From IMG/VR virus record IMGVR_UViG_3300046524_000347, positions 1 through 24,770 of that record: 24,770 nucleotides of DNA, one strand, 5' to 3'. Position numbers and translations under genes: made by a program. This document shows positions 13,738-22,290 of the stretch, piece by piece (the stretch's first letter is position 1; each line of letters opens with the position of its first letter). The notes beneath the pieces are model-generated. The model worked only from the letters and a program-made list of their open reading frames with translations. It was not told where the DNA came from and searched no databases. Origin of the DNA: a virus.

Positions 13738-14212
13738 CCCCAAGTATTCGCCTGGCTGTTGTTGTCCCACTGGCCCGTCTTGCCCCGCTGCGTTTTGATG
13801 CAGTGGGACAGGTGCGGGCCTTGTCGTTGTTGGGTTGTCCCACCGTCCCGCCTAGTAGTGCCTCCCGCCCGTGTGAGCGTAGCGGGCGAGCACTACGCGC
13901 TTACGCGCGAACGCGTGTTCTTTAAAATTCTTCCTTTACACGAGAAAGAAGAAAGATAAGTAGGACAGTGGGGCGAAGCCCCGAATTCAGGCGCTCTCAG
14001 GCGTCCCACTTCGATTCTGAAAAGTGGGACGTATGGGACACCGCCGCAGCAACAGATTGCCGTGGTGGTGTATTCGCCGACATTCGCTAGGCGTTCACCC
14101 TGTGTTACCCACTTATTCACCGGGTGGCATTAAAACAGGGTTGCTGCCACCGGAATCGACCTGTAAAAAGTAGTCATCTTCGATAGGTGCGACCGCAGAG
14201 AGCGGCACAACA
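13738..14212. other. Repeat-rich gap with inverted GTCCCAC elements
   Basis: No convincing gene. The element GTCCCA/TGGGAC recurs in both orientations. One perfect pair is TGTCCCACTG (13763-13772) with CAGTGGGACA (13801-13810); another is CGTCCCACTT (14002-14011) with AAGTGGGACG (14022-14031). Further copies lie at 13837-13843 and 14034-14039, with a near copy at 13845-13850. A separate stem has TAGTGC/GCACTA (13856-13861, 13890-13895) and CGCCCG/CGGGCG inside it. A stem around 14120-14155 pairs GTGGCA with TGCCAC. It could be a replication origin, a late-promoter region or both. Confidence 0.6.
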
Positions 14213-14236
14213 AACCGGCCATATGGCCGGTTTTTT
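14213..14236. terminator. Bidirectional terminator-like hairpin
   Basis: AACCGGCCATATGGCCGGTT (14213-14232) is a perfect palindrome followed by TTTT on the plus strand. It lies right at the 3' end of the leftward membrane-protein gene, and could also stop rightward transcription unless Q acts. Confidence 0.75.
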
Positions 14237-14564
14237 ATTGCTTGGCTTTTTTGCCTTTGCCCAAGTTCGTAAGCAGGTAAATGGTTACCCAGACAAACAT
14301 GCCAATGCTGATGATGTTGAGGATCAGGTTCAGAACTTCAAACCGTGTCATCGGGGCGGTGCTTCGACCGAACTGATAAATCTCTTCTCCGTAAATGCAC
14401 ATTAGAGCGAGCAGGAACAGGTAAGAGATGACCATGAAAAGGGTGGAGCTGACAGCCTGTATTGCCTCTTGAAGCTGCTTTCTTCTCTCCGGGTCAAGAC
14501 TGTACACAGCCACTGCCAGTGCTAGTACTGCGCAAATCGTTTGAATCCAGTCATGTCCAGACAC
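14235..14564 (-). CDS. Small three-span membrane protein, opposite strand to late genes
   Basis: Predicted 109 residues from GTG 14564, which has GGAGAG seven bases upstream. Three hydrophobic segments are visible: TICAVLALAVAVYSL (about 9-23), LFMVISYLFLLALMCIYG (about 43-60) and VLNLILNIISIGMFVWVTIYLL (about 76-97). The end is basic (GKGKKAKQ). A -35/-10 pair upstream (14614-14641) and a terminator downstream make it an independent unit. Its strand, opposite to the holin and lysis genes, argues against a routine late function. It could be an exclusion protein or an antiholin. Confidence 0.78.
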   Translation of the reverse strand: MSGHDWIQTICAVLALAVAVYSLDPERRKQLQEAIQAVSSTLFMVISYLFLLALMCIYGEEIYQFGRSTAPMTRFEVLNLILNIISIGMFVWVTIYLLTNLGKGKKAKQ

Positions 14565-14613
14565 GCTATTTCTCTCCGCAGATCGTTGGTAGGACAAGAT
14601 GTTTGCCCAGATC

Positions 14614-14641
14614 ACCATATCGACGATTTATCCACTTTCAA
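14614..14641 (-). promoter_or_regulatory. Promoter of the leftward membrane-protein gene
   Basis: On the minus strand TTGAAA (14641-14636), a 16-base spacer and TATGGT (14619-14614) make a fair sigma70 match about 50 bases before GTG 14564. Confidence 0.45.
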
Positions 14642-14660
14642 AAGCCTCAGGGTTAAAGAA

Positions 14661-14999
14661 ATGACAAACGAGCAACAAGCACTGGCAGAAATGCCGATCT
14701 GGTTAGTGATCGTCCTGGCTCTGGTCGGCGGCGTATCGGGGGAGATGTGGCGGGCAGACAAGGATGGGGCGCGGGGCTGGGCGTTGTTGCGCAGGCTCGC
14801 GCTTCGGTCGGGCGCCTGCATTGTCTGCGGGGTGACGGCGATGATGTTGATGATTGCTGCCGGGATGTCGCTGTGGACGGCGGGGGCGTTGGGTTGCCTA
14901 ACGGCGATGGCCGGCGCGGACGTTGCCATCGGGTTGTACGAACGATGGGCTGCCAAGCGGCTTGGCCTTTCCGAGTCGGCATCGACCGACCGCACCTAA
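14661..14999 (+). CDS. Phage holin
   Basis: Predicted 112 residues. Three hydrophobic segments: PIWLVIVLALVGGVSG (about 12-27), CIVCGVTAMMLMIAAGMSLW (about 55-74) and AGALGCLTAMAGADVAIGLY (about 76-95). The pattern closely resembles the holin usually found before the terminase genes in Pseudomonas prophages. It would form the membrane lesions that release the endolysin. The ribosome binding site at ATG 14661 is weak (AAAGAA). Confidence 0.82.
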   Translation: MTNEQQALAEMPIWLVIVLALVGGVSGEMWRADKDGARGWALLRRLALRSGACIVCGVTAMMLMIAAGMSLWTAGALGCLTAMAGADVAIGLYERWAAKRLGLSESASTDRT

Positions 15000-15133
15000 G
15001 AAGCGGGGTCAGCGCGGGGCACCTGTTTTTCCGGGTCCTCCCCGAGGGCCGTCCCCTACACGGGTTACGGAACTCGCGGGATCTCTGCAGCTGAGAATTT
15101 CACAGGGATGTCCGTCTTTTCAAAGGGTTAGAC
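15000..15133 (+). other. Possible cos region
   Basis: No gene. The segment before the terminase small-subunit gene holds GGGTCCTCCCCGAGG (15033-15047) and CGGGTTACGGAACTCGCGGG (15061-15080). ACTCGCGGG resembles the CTCGCGGG around the lambda cos nick, and lambda-type phages carry cos at this place. The nick site is not determined. Confidence 0.4.
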
Positions 15134-15658
15134 ATGGGAAAGACAGTCAGCAAGGCCGACTTGAGCGAGATCGTCGGTCGCGATGAACGCACCCTGACCC
15201 GATGGCAGAACGACGGCATGCCAGTGACCGAGTTCGGCCTCGGTCGGGGCAACGAAAACCAATACGACACCGAAGCTGTGATTCAGTGGCTGATGCACCA
15301 AGCCGCACTCAACGGAAAAAAAGAATCTTCCCGCGACCGACTTGATCGGATCCGCGCTGACCGCGAAGAACTCGCTATGGCAAAGGATCTTGGCGAGGTG
15401 GTCATCGCTGCCGATCTGATTGAGCGCTTCGAAGCAATGATCACCGCTGCAAAAGTGGAGCTGCTCAACTCTTTCCCCGACGTGCTGGCCGCCGAACTTT
15501 CGGCGCGCTACGACGTGGAAGTCGACGAGCAACTGATTCGCGACCCCATTGAAGCCATCCTGAGGAGGCTTTCTGACTATGACAAGGATGATGCCGCGTC
15601 AGATGGATATTCTGACGAACCGGACGATACGGAGGGCTTTGAGGAAGACGGCGACTAA
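15134..15658 (+). CDS. terS: Terminase small subunit (Nu1-like)
   Basis: Predicted 174 residues. An N-terminal winged-helix segment (SKADLSEIVGRDERTLTRWQ, about 6-25) is typical of lambda Nu1-type subunits, which bind cos and start packaging. A helical middle and an acidic C-terminus (EGFEEDGD) follow. AAAGGG lies seven bases before ATG 15134. It overlaps the large-subunit gene by 80 bases. Confidence 0.88.
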   Translation: MGKTVSKADLSEIVGRDERTLTRWQNDGMPVTEFGLGRGNENQYDTEAVIQWLMHQAALNGKKESSRDRLDRIRADREELAMAKDLGEVVIAADLIERFEAMITAAKVELLNSFPDVLAAELSARYDVEVDEQLIRDPIEAILRRLSDYDKDDAASDGYSDEPDDTEGFEEDGD

Positions 15659-17591
15659 AGCGCTGCGCGGCGCTTGCCGCAAGTGGGCGCCGCCGCCTCG
15701 CATGAGCATTATCGAGTGGGCGGACAAGTACCGCTGGCTCGCACCAGAAGAGGCAGCGCGCCCGGGCAAATATCGCTTTGACGTTACTCCTCACCTGATC
15801 TGGCCCGGCGGTCCATTGGAAGCGCTGGATGATCCCGCTGTCAGTGAGATCGTCGGACGCAAGTCGGCGCAGGTGGCATGGACGTCGGGTGTTCTGGGTA
15901 ACGCCCTGGGCAAGTGGATCGACATTGATCCGTCACCGATTCTGGTTCTGTTTCCCAAGGCCGAAGCGGCCAAGCAGTACGTTGGTGAAAAGCTTGAGCC
16001 GATGATCGAAGCCACGCCGCGGCTGCGCAAGAAAGTCGACCTGCGAAGCCGCAAGTTGCAGCAGCGACAGGACTTCAAGCGTTTCCCCGGCGGCTTCCTG
16101 AAAATGGTGGGTTCAAACAGCCCGGCCAGTGTGAAGTCCACGCCGGTGCCACGCGTTGCCATTGAGGAGCCGGACGACTGCAACCTCAACCTGCGCGGTC
16201 AGGGCGACAGTATCAAGCTGGCCAAGGAACGTCTGAAAACGTTTCGCCGTTCGAAGATCATCATCGGCGGTACACCGACCATCAAGGGCTTGTCCGCCAT
16301 TGATGCGGAGCTGGAACTGTCGGACAAGCGCGTCGGCCTGGTGCCGTGTCACGAATGCGGCCAAGAACACGCGTTGAGCTTCGACAACCTGCACTGCGAC
16401 GAGGATCCGGAATACCTGCATGAGGTGTACGGCAAAAAGCGGCCGGAGAAAACGTTCTACTCCTGCCCACACTGCGGCGGTATCTGGGATGACAACCAGA
16501 AGAACGCCAACCTCAAGCATGGGCGGTGGTCACCTACAGCAGAGTTTCGCGGTATCGCGGGCTACATCCTCAACGAGCTGTACGCGACGTTTTGGGGATC
16601 ACGTTTCCAGGTGTTGATGGAGAAAAAGCTCCAGGCCGAACACGCGGCCTCACAAGGCAACATCGGGCCGATGATCGCTTTCGTCAACAGCTCCAAGGGC
16701 GAAAGCTACGAGTATCAGAGCGATGCACCGAAGACCGATGAGCTGGAAAAGCGTGCAGAGCCTTATGCGGAGCTGACAGCGCCGAAAGGTGTCCTGCTGA
16801 TCACCGTTGGCGTTGACGTCCAAGGCGACCGCCTCGCTCTCACAATCATCGGTTGGGGACGAGGCGAAGAGTCGTGGCGCTTGTACTGGGGTGAGCTTCA
16901 CGGCAACCCCATCGATCCCCATGACGCCGTTTGGCAAGAACTGGATCGGGTTATCTCTCAACCCATACCGGTCGAAAGCGGTGCGCAACTGGCGGTATCG
17001 GCGGTCAGCATCGACAGCTCTGACGGCAATACCAGTGACGCGGTGTATGCCTACGTGCGGGATCGTCAACGCTACAACGTTATGGCGATCAAAGGCGCCT
17101 CTATCGACAGTCGCGACAAGGAGATCTTTACCAAGCCTCCGCAGTCGGTGGATACCTCACAGGACAACACCAAGGCTGCGAAATACGGCCTGCGAGTCCA
17201 CATCGTCGGTACGCACAAAGCGAAGACGCTCATTGATGGGCGGCTGCGCCTCAAAGGTGCTGGACCGGGGCGCATGCATTGGTACAGCGAGATCCGCTCG
17301 GACTACTACGAGCAACTCACTAACGAAGTCCTAGCACCGCACCCGCGTAACCCCAGCAAAATGGTTTGGCAAAAGAAAGCCGGCCGTCGCAACGAAGCGC
17401 TGGATTGTGAGGTGTATGCCTTGCACGCGGCTCGCAGCCTGAAAACTCATCTGTTACGCGATCACGAATGGGACCAGTTGGAGCAGCAGTTGCTGCAGCC
17501 AACCCTGTTCAGTACCGAACAACCGGTCGCACCGGTACCGCGCCGAGCTGTCGCTCGTGGGCGGGGCACCCGCAGTCGCGCGGGCTATTAA
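15579..17591 (+). CDS. terL: Terminase large subunit (GpA family)
   Basis: Predicted 670 residues. It cuts and packages phage DNA. The ATPase has a deviant Walker A, RKSAQVAWTSG (94-104), and a Walker B-like VAIEEPDD (193-200). Two cysteine pairs, CHEC (257-260) and CPHC (296-299), suggest a zinc site, as often seen in the family. The nuclease region begins at VGVDVQGDRL (about 410-419). ATG 15579 has AGGAGG eleven bases upstream; ATG 15588 is an alternative. Confidence 0.95.
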   Translation: MTRMMPRQMDILTNRTIRRALRKTATKALRGACRKWAPPPRMSIIEWADKYRWLAPEEAARPGKYRFDVTPHLIWPGGPLEALDDPAVSEIVGRKSAQVAWTSGVLGNALGKWIDIDPSPILVLFPKAEAAKQYVGEKLEPMIEATPRLRKKVDLRSRKLQQRQDFKRFPGGFLKMVGSNSPASVKSTPVPRVAIEEPDDCNLNLRGQGDSIKLAKERLKTFRRSKIIIGGTPTIKGLSAIDAELELSDKRVGLVPCHECGQEHALSFDNLHCDEDPEYLHEVYGKKRPEKTFYSCPHCGGIWDDNQKNANLKHGRWSPTAEFRGIAGYILNELYATFWGSRFQVLMEKKLQAEHAASQGNIGPMIAFVNSSKGESYEYQSDAPKTDELEKRAEPYAELTAPKGVLLITVGVDVQGDRLALTIIGWGRGEESWRLYWGELHGNPIDPHDAVWQELDRVISQPIPVESGAQLAVSAVSIDSSDGNTSDAVYAYVRDRQRYNVMAIKGASIDSRDKEIFTKPPQSVDTSQDNTKAAKYGLRVHIVGTHKAKTLIDGRLRLKGAGPGRMHWYSEIRSDYYEQLTNEVLAPHPRNPSKMVWQKKAGRRNEALDCEVYALHAARSLKTHLLRDHEWDQLEQQLLQPTLFSTEQPVAPVPRRAVARGRGTRSRAGY

Positions 17592-17601
17592 GGAAACACA
17601 T

Positions 17602-17817
17602 ATGACAGACGCACAACAGCGCCTCGCGGAAGTCCGGGCGGCGATCTCTGACGTCCTGAAAAAAGGCCAGCGCTTGCGCCGTGCGGATCGCGAGCTTTAT
17701 CGCGCTGAGCTGAACAGCTTGCGTCTTCTGGAGCAGCAGTACGCCAGAGAGGTCGCGTTGGAACAGGCCCAACAACAGGGACGTGGCCGCAACCGTGTCT
17801 CCTACATGAAGATCTGA
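17602..17817 (+). CDS. gpW-like head-tail joining protein
   Basis: Predicted 71 residues, mainly two helices (TDAQQRLAEVRAAISDVLKK and RELYRAELNSLRLLEQQY) with a basic tail ending SYMKI. Size and place between terminase and portal match lambda gpW, which closes the packaged head and connects the tail. AAGGAAA lies before ATG 17602. Confidence 0.82.
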   Translation: MTDAQQRLAEVRAAISDVLKKGQRLRRADRELYRAELNSLRLLEQQYAREVALEQAQQQGRGRNRVSYMKI

Positions 17818-17819
17818 CT

Positions 17820-19430
17820 ATGGGATTTTTTCGAAAAGACCCGGCCGAGCTGCTGATGCGCGAGGCCCTCAAACTCGCCAAGTCGGCAAACGAGTCCAGG
17901 CCTATCGTCGCCCAAGGGGGTGGGGGCGGTGTTGAGACGCGTTGGCGCGGGGCTTCTCGCGTACTGCGCAGCATGGCCAGCTGGATTCCCGGTCTTGGCA
18001 GTCCGCGTCGAGATCTCGACCAAAACGAGCGTCGAATGTTGGTTGCTCGCTCGCGAGACGCCATGCGCAATCACTTGATAGCCCGTGCGGCGATCACGCG
18101 CTTACGCACCAATGTTGTAGGAACCGGGCTGGTTTGCCGGTCACAGATCGATCATGACGCATTAGGTCTCGACGAGACGCAGGCTGAGAAAATCAACAAT
18201 CAGCTTGATCGCTTGTGGTCGCTGTACGCCGATGATCCACGCGAATGCGACGCCGAGGCGACACTCAACCACTACCAGCTACAAGCACTGGTATTGATCT
18301 CGTCCATGGTGGGCGGTGACGTGCTGATTGCCAGTCCTGACGATGAGCGCCCCGGCTGCATCTTCAGCACGCGCTTGCAGTTGATCGAATCGGACCGGGT
18401 CTGCAATCCAGCCGGGCAACTTGATGGCGCAAATCTCGTGGACGGCGTCGAGTTCGATCGGCTGGGTGCGCCTCTAGCTTATCACGTGTGCACCGGATAC
18501 CCCAACGAATACACCGCCGGCCAAGCGCTGAAATGGGAGCGTCTGCCAGCGTTTGGCGAGGCCACGGGCCGGCGGCGCGTCATGCACGTCATGGCCGACA
18601 AGGAGCGTCCGGGACAGAAGCGCGGAGCGCCTTACCTGGCTCCGGTGCTGGAACCACTGCAGAAGCTGGAGCGCTACAGCAGCGCCGAGCTGATGGCTGC
18701 GGTGATCTCCGCAATGTTCACGGTGTTCATTAAAAAGACCAACGACTTTCAAGTCGGGAATCTCCCGCTGACCGCATTAGCCAACGAAGGTGACGGCCCC
18801 GCAGGTGACACAACGGCTGACGGCGAACTGGCTCTGGGCGAGGGGGCGATTGTTGACCTGGGCCAAGGTGAGGAACCGGTAATCGCCAATCCTGCGCGGC
18901 CCAATGCGCAGTTCGATCCGTTCTTTACCGCAGTGGTCAAGGAAATCGGCGCTGCTTTAGAGCAACCGATGGAGGAGCTGTTGCTGCACTACAGCAGCAG
19001 TTACAGCGCAGCCCGTGCGGCGATGTTGCAGGCGTGGCGCTTTTACAGCCTGCGCCGCTGGTGGCTGATCTGTGACTTTTGCCAGCCCAGTCGGGAATTG
19101 CTGATCGATGAGGCGGTGGCCCGTGGATTGATCAGCCTGCCGGGTTACGCGGACCCGGCGAAACGCAAAGCCTACTGCCAGGCGATCTGGATCGGCCCGG
19201 CACGTGGCGCCATTGATGAGCTGAAGGAAGCCAACGCTGCCGGTAAGCGCATCGAGATTGGTGTCAGCAACGAAACACTGGAAACCGCCGCAATGACCGG
19301 CGAGCCGTGGCAGCAGGTGTATCGGCAGCGCGTGCGCGAAGTCACCCAGCGGCGCAACGATGGCCTGCACGTTTTACCCAAAGGGCGGGAGCAGGAAACA
19401 CCGCCGTCCGCCAACCCCAACGAGGAATAA
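17820..19430 (+). CDS. Portal protein (lambda gpB family)
   Basis: Predicted 536 residues, close to the 533 of lambda gpB. Features include RRMLVARSRDAMRNHLIARA near 60-90, a SGGDVLIASPDD-like stretch, and QPMEELLLHYSSSYSAARA near 381-399, as in this family. It forms the ring through which DNA enters and leaves the head. It starts two bases after the gpW stop and has only a weak ribosome binding site, so translation is probably coupled. Confidence 0.93.
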   Translation: MGFFRKDPAELLMREALKLAKSANESRPIVAQGGGGGVETRWRGASRVLRSMASWIPGLGSPRRDLDQNERRMLVARSRDAMRNHLIARAAITRLRTNVVGTGLVCRSQIDHDALGLDETQAEKINNQLDRLWSLYADDPRECDAEATLNHYQLQALVLISSMVGGDVLIASPDDERPGCIFSTRLQLIESDRVCNPAGQLDGANLVDGVEFDRLGAPLAYHVCTGYPNEYTAGQALKWERLPAFGEATGRRRVMHVMADKERPGQKRGAPYLAPVLEPLQKLERYSSAELMAAVISAMFTVFIKKTNDFQVGNLPLTALANEGDGPAGDTTADGELALGEGAIVDLGQGEEPVIANPARPNAQFDPFFTAVVKEIGAALEQPMEELLLHYSSSYSAARAAMLQAWRFYSLRRWWLICDFCQPSRELLIDEAVARGLISLPGYADPAKRKAYCQAIWIGPARGAIDELKEANAAGKRIEIGVSNETLETAAMTGEPWQQVYRQRVREVTQRRNDGLHVLPKGREQETPPSANPNEE

Positions 19431-19432
19431 CC

Positions 19433-20665
19433 ATGCCCCGCGCATTCGAGCTGGCTGCATCGCAGCCGTGGCTGATGCTGCCCGGCGCCCTGGATAACTT
19501 GCTGACCATTGCAGACCGCATGGGCGATCCGGCGGCGCTGGAAACACGCACTGGCATGCGACTGGATAACAGCCGCACTGTCAGCGTACGCAATGGTGTG
19601 GCGATCATCCCGGTAGTCGGTCCGGTGTTTCGCTATGCCAACCTTTTCACCGAGATCAGCGGTGCGACCAGCACTCAGGTGCTGGCCACCGACCTGCAGG
19701 CCGCGCTCGATGATCCCAAGATCAGCGCGATCATCCTCAACATCGATAGCCCAGGCGGCGTTGCCGCCGGCATCAACGAACTGGCTGACCAGATCCATGC
19801 GGCCCGTGACCGTAAACGCATCGTTGCCTACATCGGCGGCACTGGTGCAAGCGCGGCCTATTGGATTGCGTCAGCTGCCAGTGAAATCGTCATCGACGAA
19901 ACGGCGCTCGCCGGGAGTATCGGTGTGGTCGTTGAAGCTGTGGTCGGCGGCGAGGAAGGCAACGGCCGTAAGCGCTATCAGATCGTCAGCCGCAATGCCC
20001 CGAACAAGCGTGTAGATCTCTCTACCGAAGAAGGGCGAGCCAAGGTCGGCGAAACGGTCGACGCCATGGGTGATGTGTTCGTCGCCAAGGTGGCCCGCAA
20101 CCTGGGCGTGGAGCCGGAGCGTGTCCCAGAGATGGGCGACTTCGGCGGCCTGCGTGTTGGCGCCGCAGCTGTCGAGTCCGGCTTGGCCCACCGTCTGGGG
20201 TCCCTTGAAACATTGATTACCGAACTGGCCAAACCGGCCGCCACTCAACCGAGGAAATACAACATGACCACCGTCAGCAGCACGGCGGAGTTGCGTGAGG
20301 CGCTGGCCGCCGGCACGGATCCGCAAACCATCGAAATCGCTCAGGCCAATCAGCCGGATCTCGAAAGCATCCGCACCCAAAGTCGCGAGGAGGGCGCTAC
20401 TGCAGAGCGGCAACGCATCACCGGCATCAATGCAATGGCCAGCAAGGGGTTCGAAACTGAAATCGCCGCTGCCATCGAAGCAGGCTCCACGGTTGAAGCT
20501 ACAGCGCTACAGCTGTTCAAGGCTGCGCAGGATCGCGGCATTTCTCTGAGCGCCATCAAGGCCGACGCCACTGGTGCATCGACGTCCACTCCGACGGGCG
20601 ATGCCGCTCAGGGTGAGCGCAAGGCCGTCGTAAACGCCATTGTCGAGGGCGCCTCGCGCCGCTGA
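19433..20665 (+). CDS. Head maturation protease with scaffold (S49, lambda gpC-like)
   Basis: Predicted 410 residues. Residues 55-240 form an S49 (SppA-like) protease: NIDSPGGVA (103-111), GGTGASAAYW with nucleophile S140, and an AGSIGVVV oxyanion element. The C-terminal part is a helical scaffold. It processes the prohead. GAGGAAT lies before ATG 19433. An internal in-frame start at 20264 could yield a separate scaffold. Confidence 0.92.
   Translation: MPRAFELAASQPWLMLPGALDNLLTIADRMGDPAALETRTGMRLDNSRTVSVRNGVAIIPVVGPVFRYANLFTEISGATSTQVLATDLQAALDDPKISAIILNIDSPGGVAAGINELADQIHAARDRKRIVAYIGGTGASAAYWIASAASEIVIDETALAGSIGVVVEAVVGGEEGNGRKRYQIVSRNAPNKRVDLSTEEGRAKVGETVDAMGDVFVAKVARNLGVEPERVPEMGDFGGLRVGAAAVESGLAHRLGSLETLITELAKPAATQPRKYNMTTVSSTAELREALAAGTDPQTIEIAQANQPDLESIRTQSREEGATAERQRITGINAMASKGFETEIAAAIEAGSTVEATALQLFKAAQDRGISLSAIKADATGASTSTPTGDAAQGERKAVVNAIVEGASRR
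20264..20665 (+). CDS. Nested scaffold protein (Nu3-like) in the protease frame
   Basis: An in-frame ATG at 20264 is preceded by GAGGAAA at eight bases and begins MTTVSSTAELREALAAG; it would give 133 residues. Lambda makes scaffold Nu3 from the 3' end of gene C in just this way. The protein is helical and acidic, ending SRR. Confidence 0.6.
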   Translation: MTTVSSTAELREALAAGTDPQTIEIAQANQPDLESIRTQSREEGATAERQRITGINAMASKGFETEIAAAIEAGSTVEATALQLFKAAQDRGISLSAIKADATGASTSTPTGDAAQGERKAVVNAIVEGASRR

Positions 20666-20677
20666 TTGGAGAACTTT

Positions 20678-21028
20678 ATGAGCAACCCAGAACGCCAAAC
20701 CTATGTCCCGGACCAGCTGTCCGCCGGTGCCTTCCCGGTGATGATTGACACCGCCGTGATCGCTTCCGGCCAGAAGCTCAGTCGAGGCGCCGTCCTTGGG
20801 CAAGTAACGGCCAGTGGCGAATATGTGCTGTGCAAGGCCGCAGCAACCGATGGCTCCGAAGCTCCTGCGGCTGTACTGGATCAGTTCACTGATACGACCT
20901 CAGGCGCGCAAGTAGCGCCAATCCGCCTGACCGGTGAAGTGCTGGCCAGTCAACTCACACTCGGCGAGGGTTTTACTTTGGCGCAGGCAAAAACTGCGCT
21001 GCGTTCCCTGTGCCTGTTCGTTCGTTAA
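20678..21028 (+). CDS. Head decoration protein (lambda gpD-like)
   Basis: Predicted 116 residues, close to lambda gpD. The pattern is FPVMIDTAVIASGQ, LSRGAVLGQVT and AVLDQFTDTTSGAQVAPIRL. It binds the expanded head and stabilises it. ATG 20678 has GGAG eight bases upstream. Confidence 0.88.
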   Translation: MSNPERQTYVPDQLSAGAFPVMIDTAVIASGQKLSRGAVLGQVTASGEYVLCKAAATDGSEAPAAVLDQFTDTTSGAQVAPIRLTGEVLASQLTLGEGFTLAQAKTALRSLCLFVR

Positions 21029-21041
21029 TTCGGAGTCTTTG

Positions 21042-22070
21042 ATGGATATTTTTGATACCCGCACCATGCTTGAAGCGGTTGAGCAGATGCCAACCGCGCG
21101 GCGCTTTTTGCTCAACACCTTTTTCAATGGCGGCAGTCCTGTCACGTTCCCGACCAAAACCGTGGACATCGACATCATCAAGGGCAAGCGCAAAATGGCG
21201 CCGTTTGTTAATCCGCGCCTGCCGGGCAGTGTGTCGTTGCGTGAAGGCTATACCACCAGCACTTACAGCCCGCCGTACATTCAGCCAAAACGTGAGACCA
21301 CCGCCGAGCTGGTGCTCAAACGTTCGGCCGGCGACAACCCGTTTTCCTCACGCACACCGCTGGAGCGTGCCGGGCAACTGCTCGGTAAGGACCTGCGCGA
21401 TCTGGACGACGAAATCATCCGCCGGGAAGAGTGGATGTGCGCCCAGGCACTCACCACCGGAAAGGTTCGCGTCGTGGGAGAAGGGGTGGATGACACCATC
21501 GACTTCCTGATGGCCAGCGATCACAAGATCAGCCTGGGCAGCGGTCAGTGGGGCACCGAAGACGGCGATCCGATTGCCAATCTTCGTAGTTGGAAGCGCA
21601 AGATCGCCAAGGATTCCGGCCGCACTGCAAACACCGTAGCCATGAGCGGCGAAGCGCTGGATGCATTTCAATCCAGCTCAATGGTGATGAAACAACTCAA
21701 CACTCGCCGCGTTGACATGGGCTTGATCAAGCCAGAGGAACTGCCCGACGGCGTGACTTACCTGGGCTATCTGAATGATCCCGGCGTTGACCTTTACGGT
21801 TACGACGAGTGGTATCTGGACGACGAGGATGACGAGCAGCCAATGATTCCGGCAGGTGGCTTGATTCTCGGCTCGACGTCCACGCGCAACGCCATGCTGT
21901 ACGGGGCGATTCAAGATCTGGAAGCCGTGGAAAGCGGCTTGGTCGAAGCGGCGCGCTTCCCGAAGAGCTGGGTGACCCAAGAGCCGAGCGCTCGTTGGCT
22001 GAAGCTGCAGAGTGCGGCATTGGCTGGCCTGCTCGAACCGGATGCGTTCATTTACGCCAAGGTGGTGTGA
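21042..22070 (+). CDS. Major capsid protein (lambda gpE-like)
   Basis: Predicted 342 residues, against 341 for lambda gpE. It carries FFNGGSPVTFPTKTVDIDII near 27-46, family-typical KMAPFVNPRLPG, and the segment EEWMCAQALTTGKV. It is the main shell protein. GGAG lies eight bases before ATG 21042. Confidence 0.95.
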   Translation: MDIFDTRTMLEAVEQMPTARRFLLNTFFNGGSPVTFPTKTVDIDIIKGKRKMAPFVNPRLPGSVSLREGYTTSTYSPPYIQPKRETTAELVLKRSAGDNPFSSRTPLERAGQLLGKDLRDLDDEIIRREEWMCAQALTTGKVRVVGEGVDDTIDFLMASDHKISLGSGQWGTEDGDPIANLRSWKRKIAKDSGRTANTVAMSGEALDAFQSSSMVMKQLNTRRVDMGLIKPEELPDGVTYLGYLNDPGVDLYGYDEWYLDDEDDEQPMIPAGGLILGSTSTRNAMLYGAIQDLEAVESGLVEAARFPKSWVTQEPSARWLKLQSAALAGLLEPDAFIYAKVV

Positions 22071-22071
22071 C

Positions 22072-22290
22072 ATGGCCAAGAAAGCCGATTTTCTGGTGAT
22101 CGACGGTTGCGTGCAGGATGGCCGCGTCGTTGTTGTGAAGGGCGAGCCCTACAGTCCGCCAAGTAAAGGTATTGAGGAAGCGTTACTCGCCGAAGGGCGT
22201 ATCGCTCCGCTCAAGGACCCCCGAGCCCAAGAACTGCTGCGCCAGAAATCGGGCGTTGCCAATGAGGACGACGACAGCGGCGGTGAGTGA
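22072..22290 (+). CDS. Small head protein at the gpFI position
   Basis: Predicted 72 residues, acidic at the end (NEDDDSGGE). Not clearly assignable by sequence, but it lies between the capsid gene and a gpFII-like gene, where lambda has FI. AAGGTGG precedes ATG 22072. Start follows the capsid stop by one base. Confidence 0.7.
   Translation: MAKKADFLVIDGCVQDGRVVVVKGEPYSPPSKGIEEALLAEGRIAPLKDPRAQELLRQKSGVANEDDDSGGE

Noticed and set aside
14541-14660. Extended holin start
   Set aside because: The upstream part is antisense to the leftward membrane-protein gene and its promoter; ATG 14661 gives the usual holin length.
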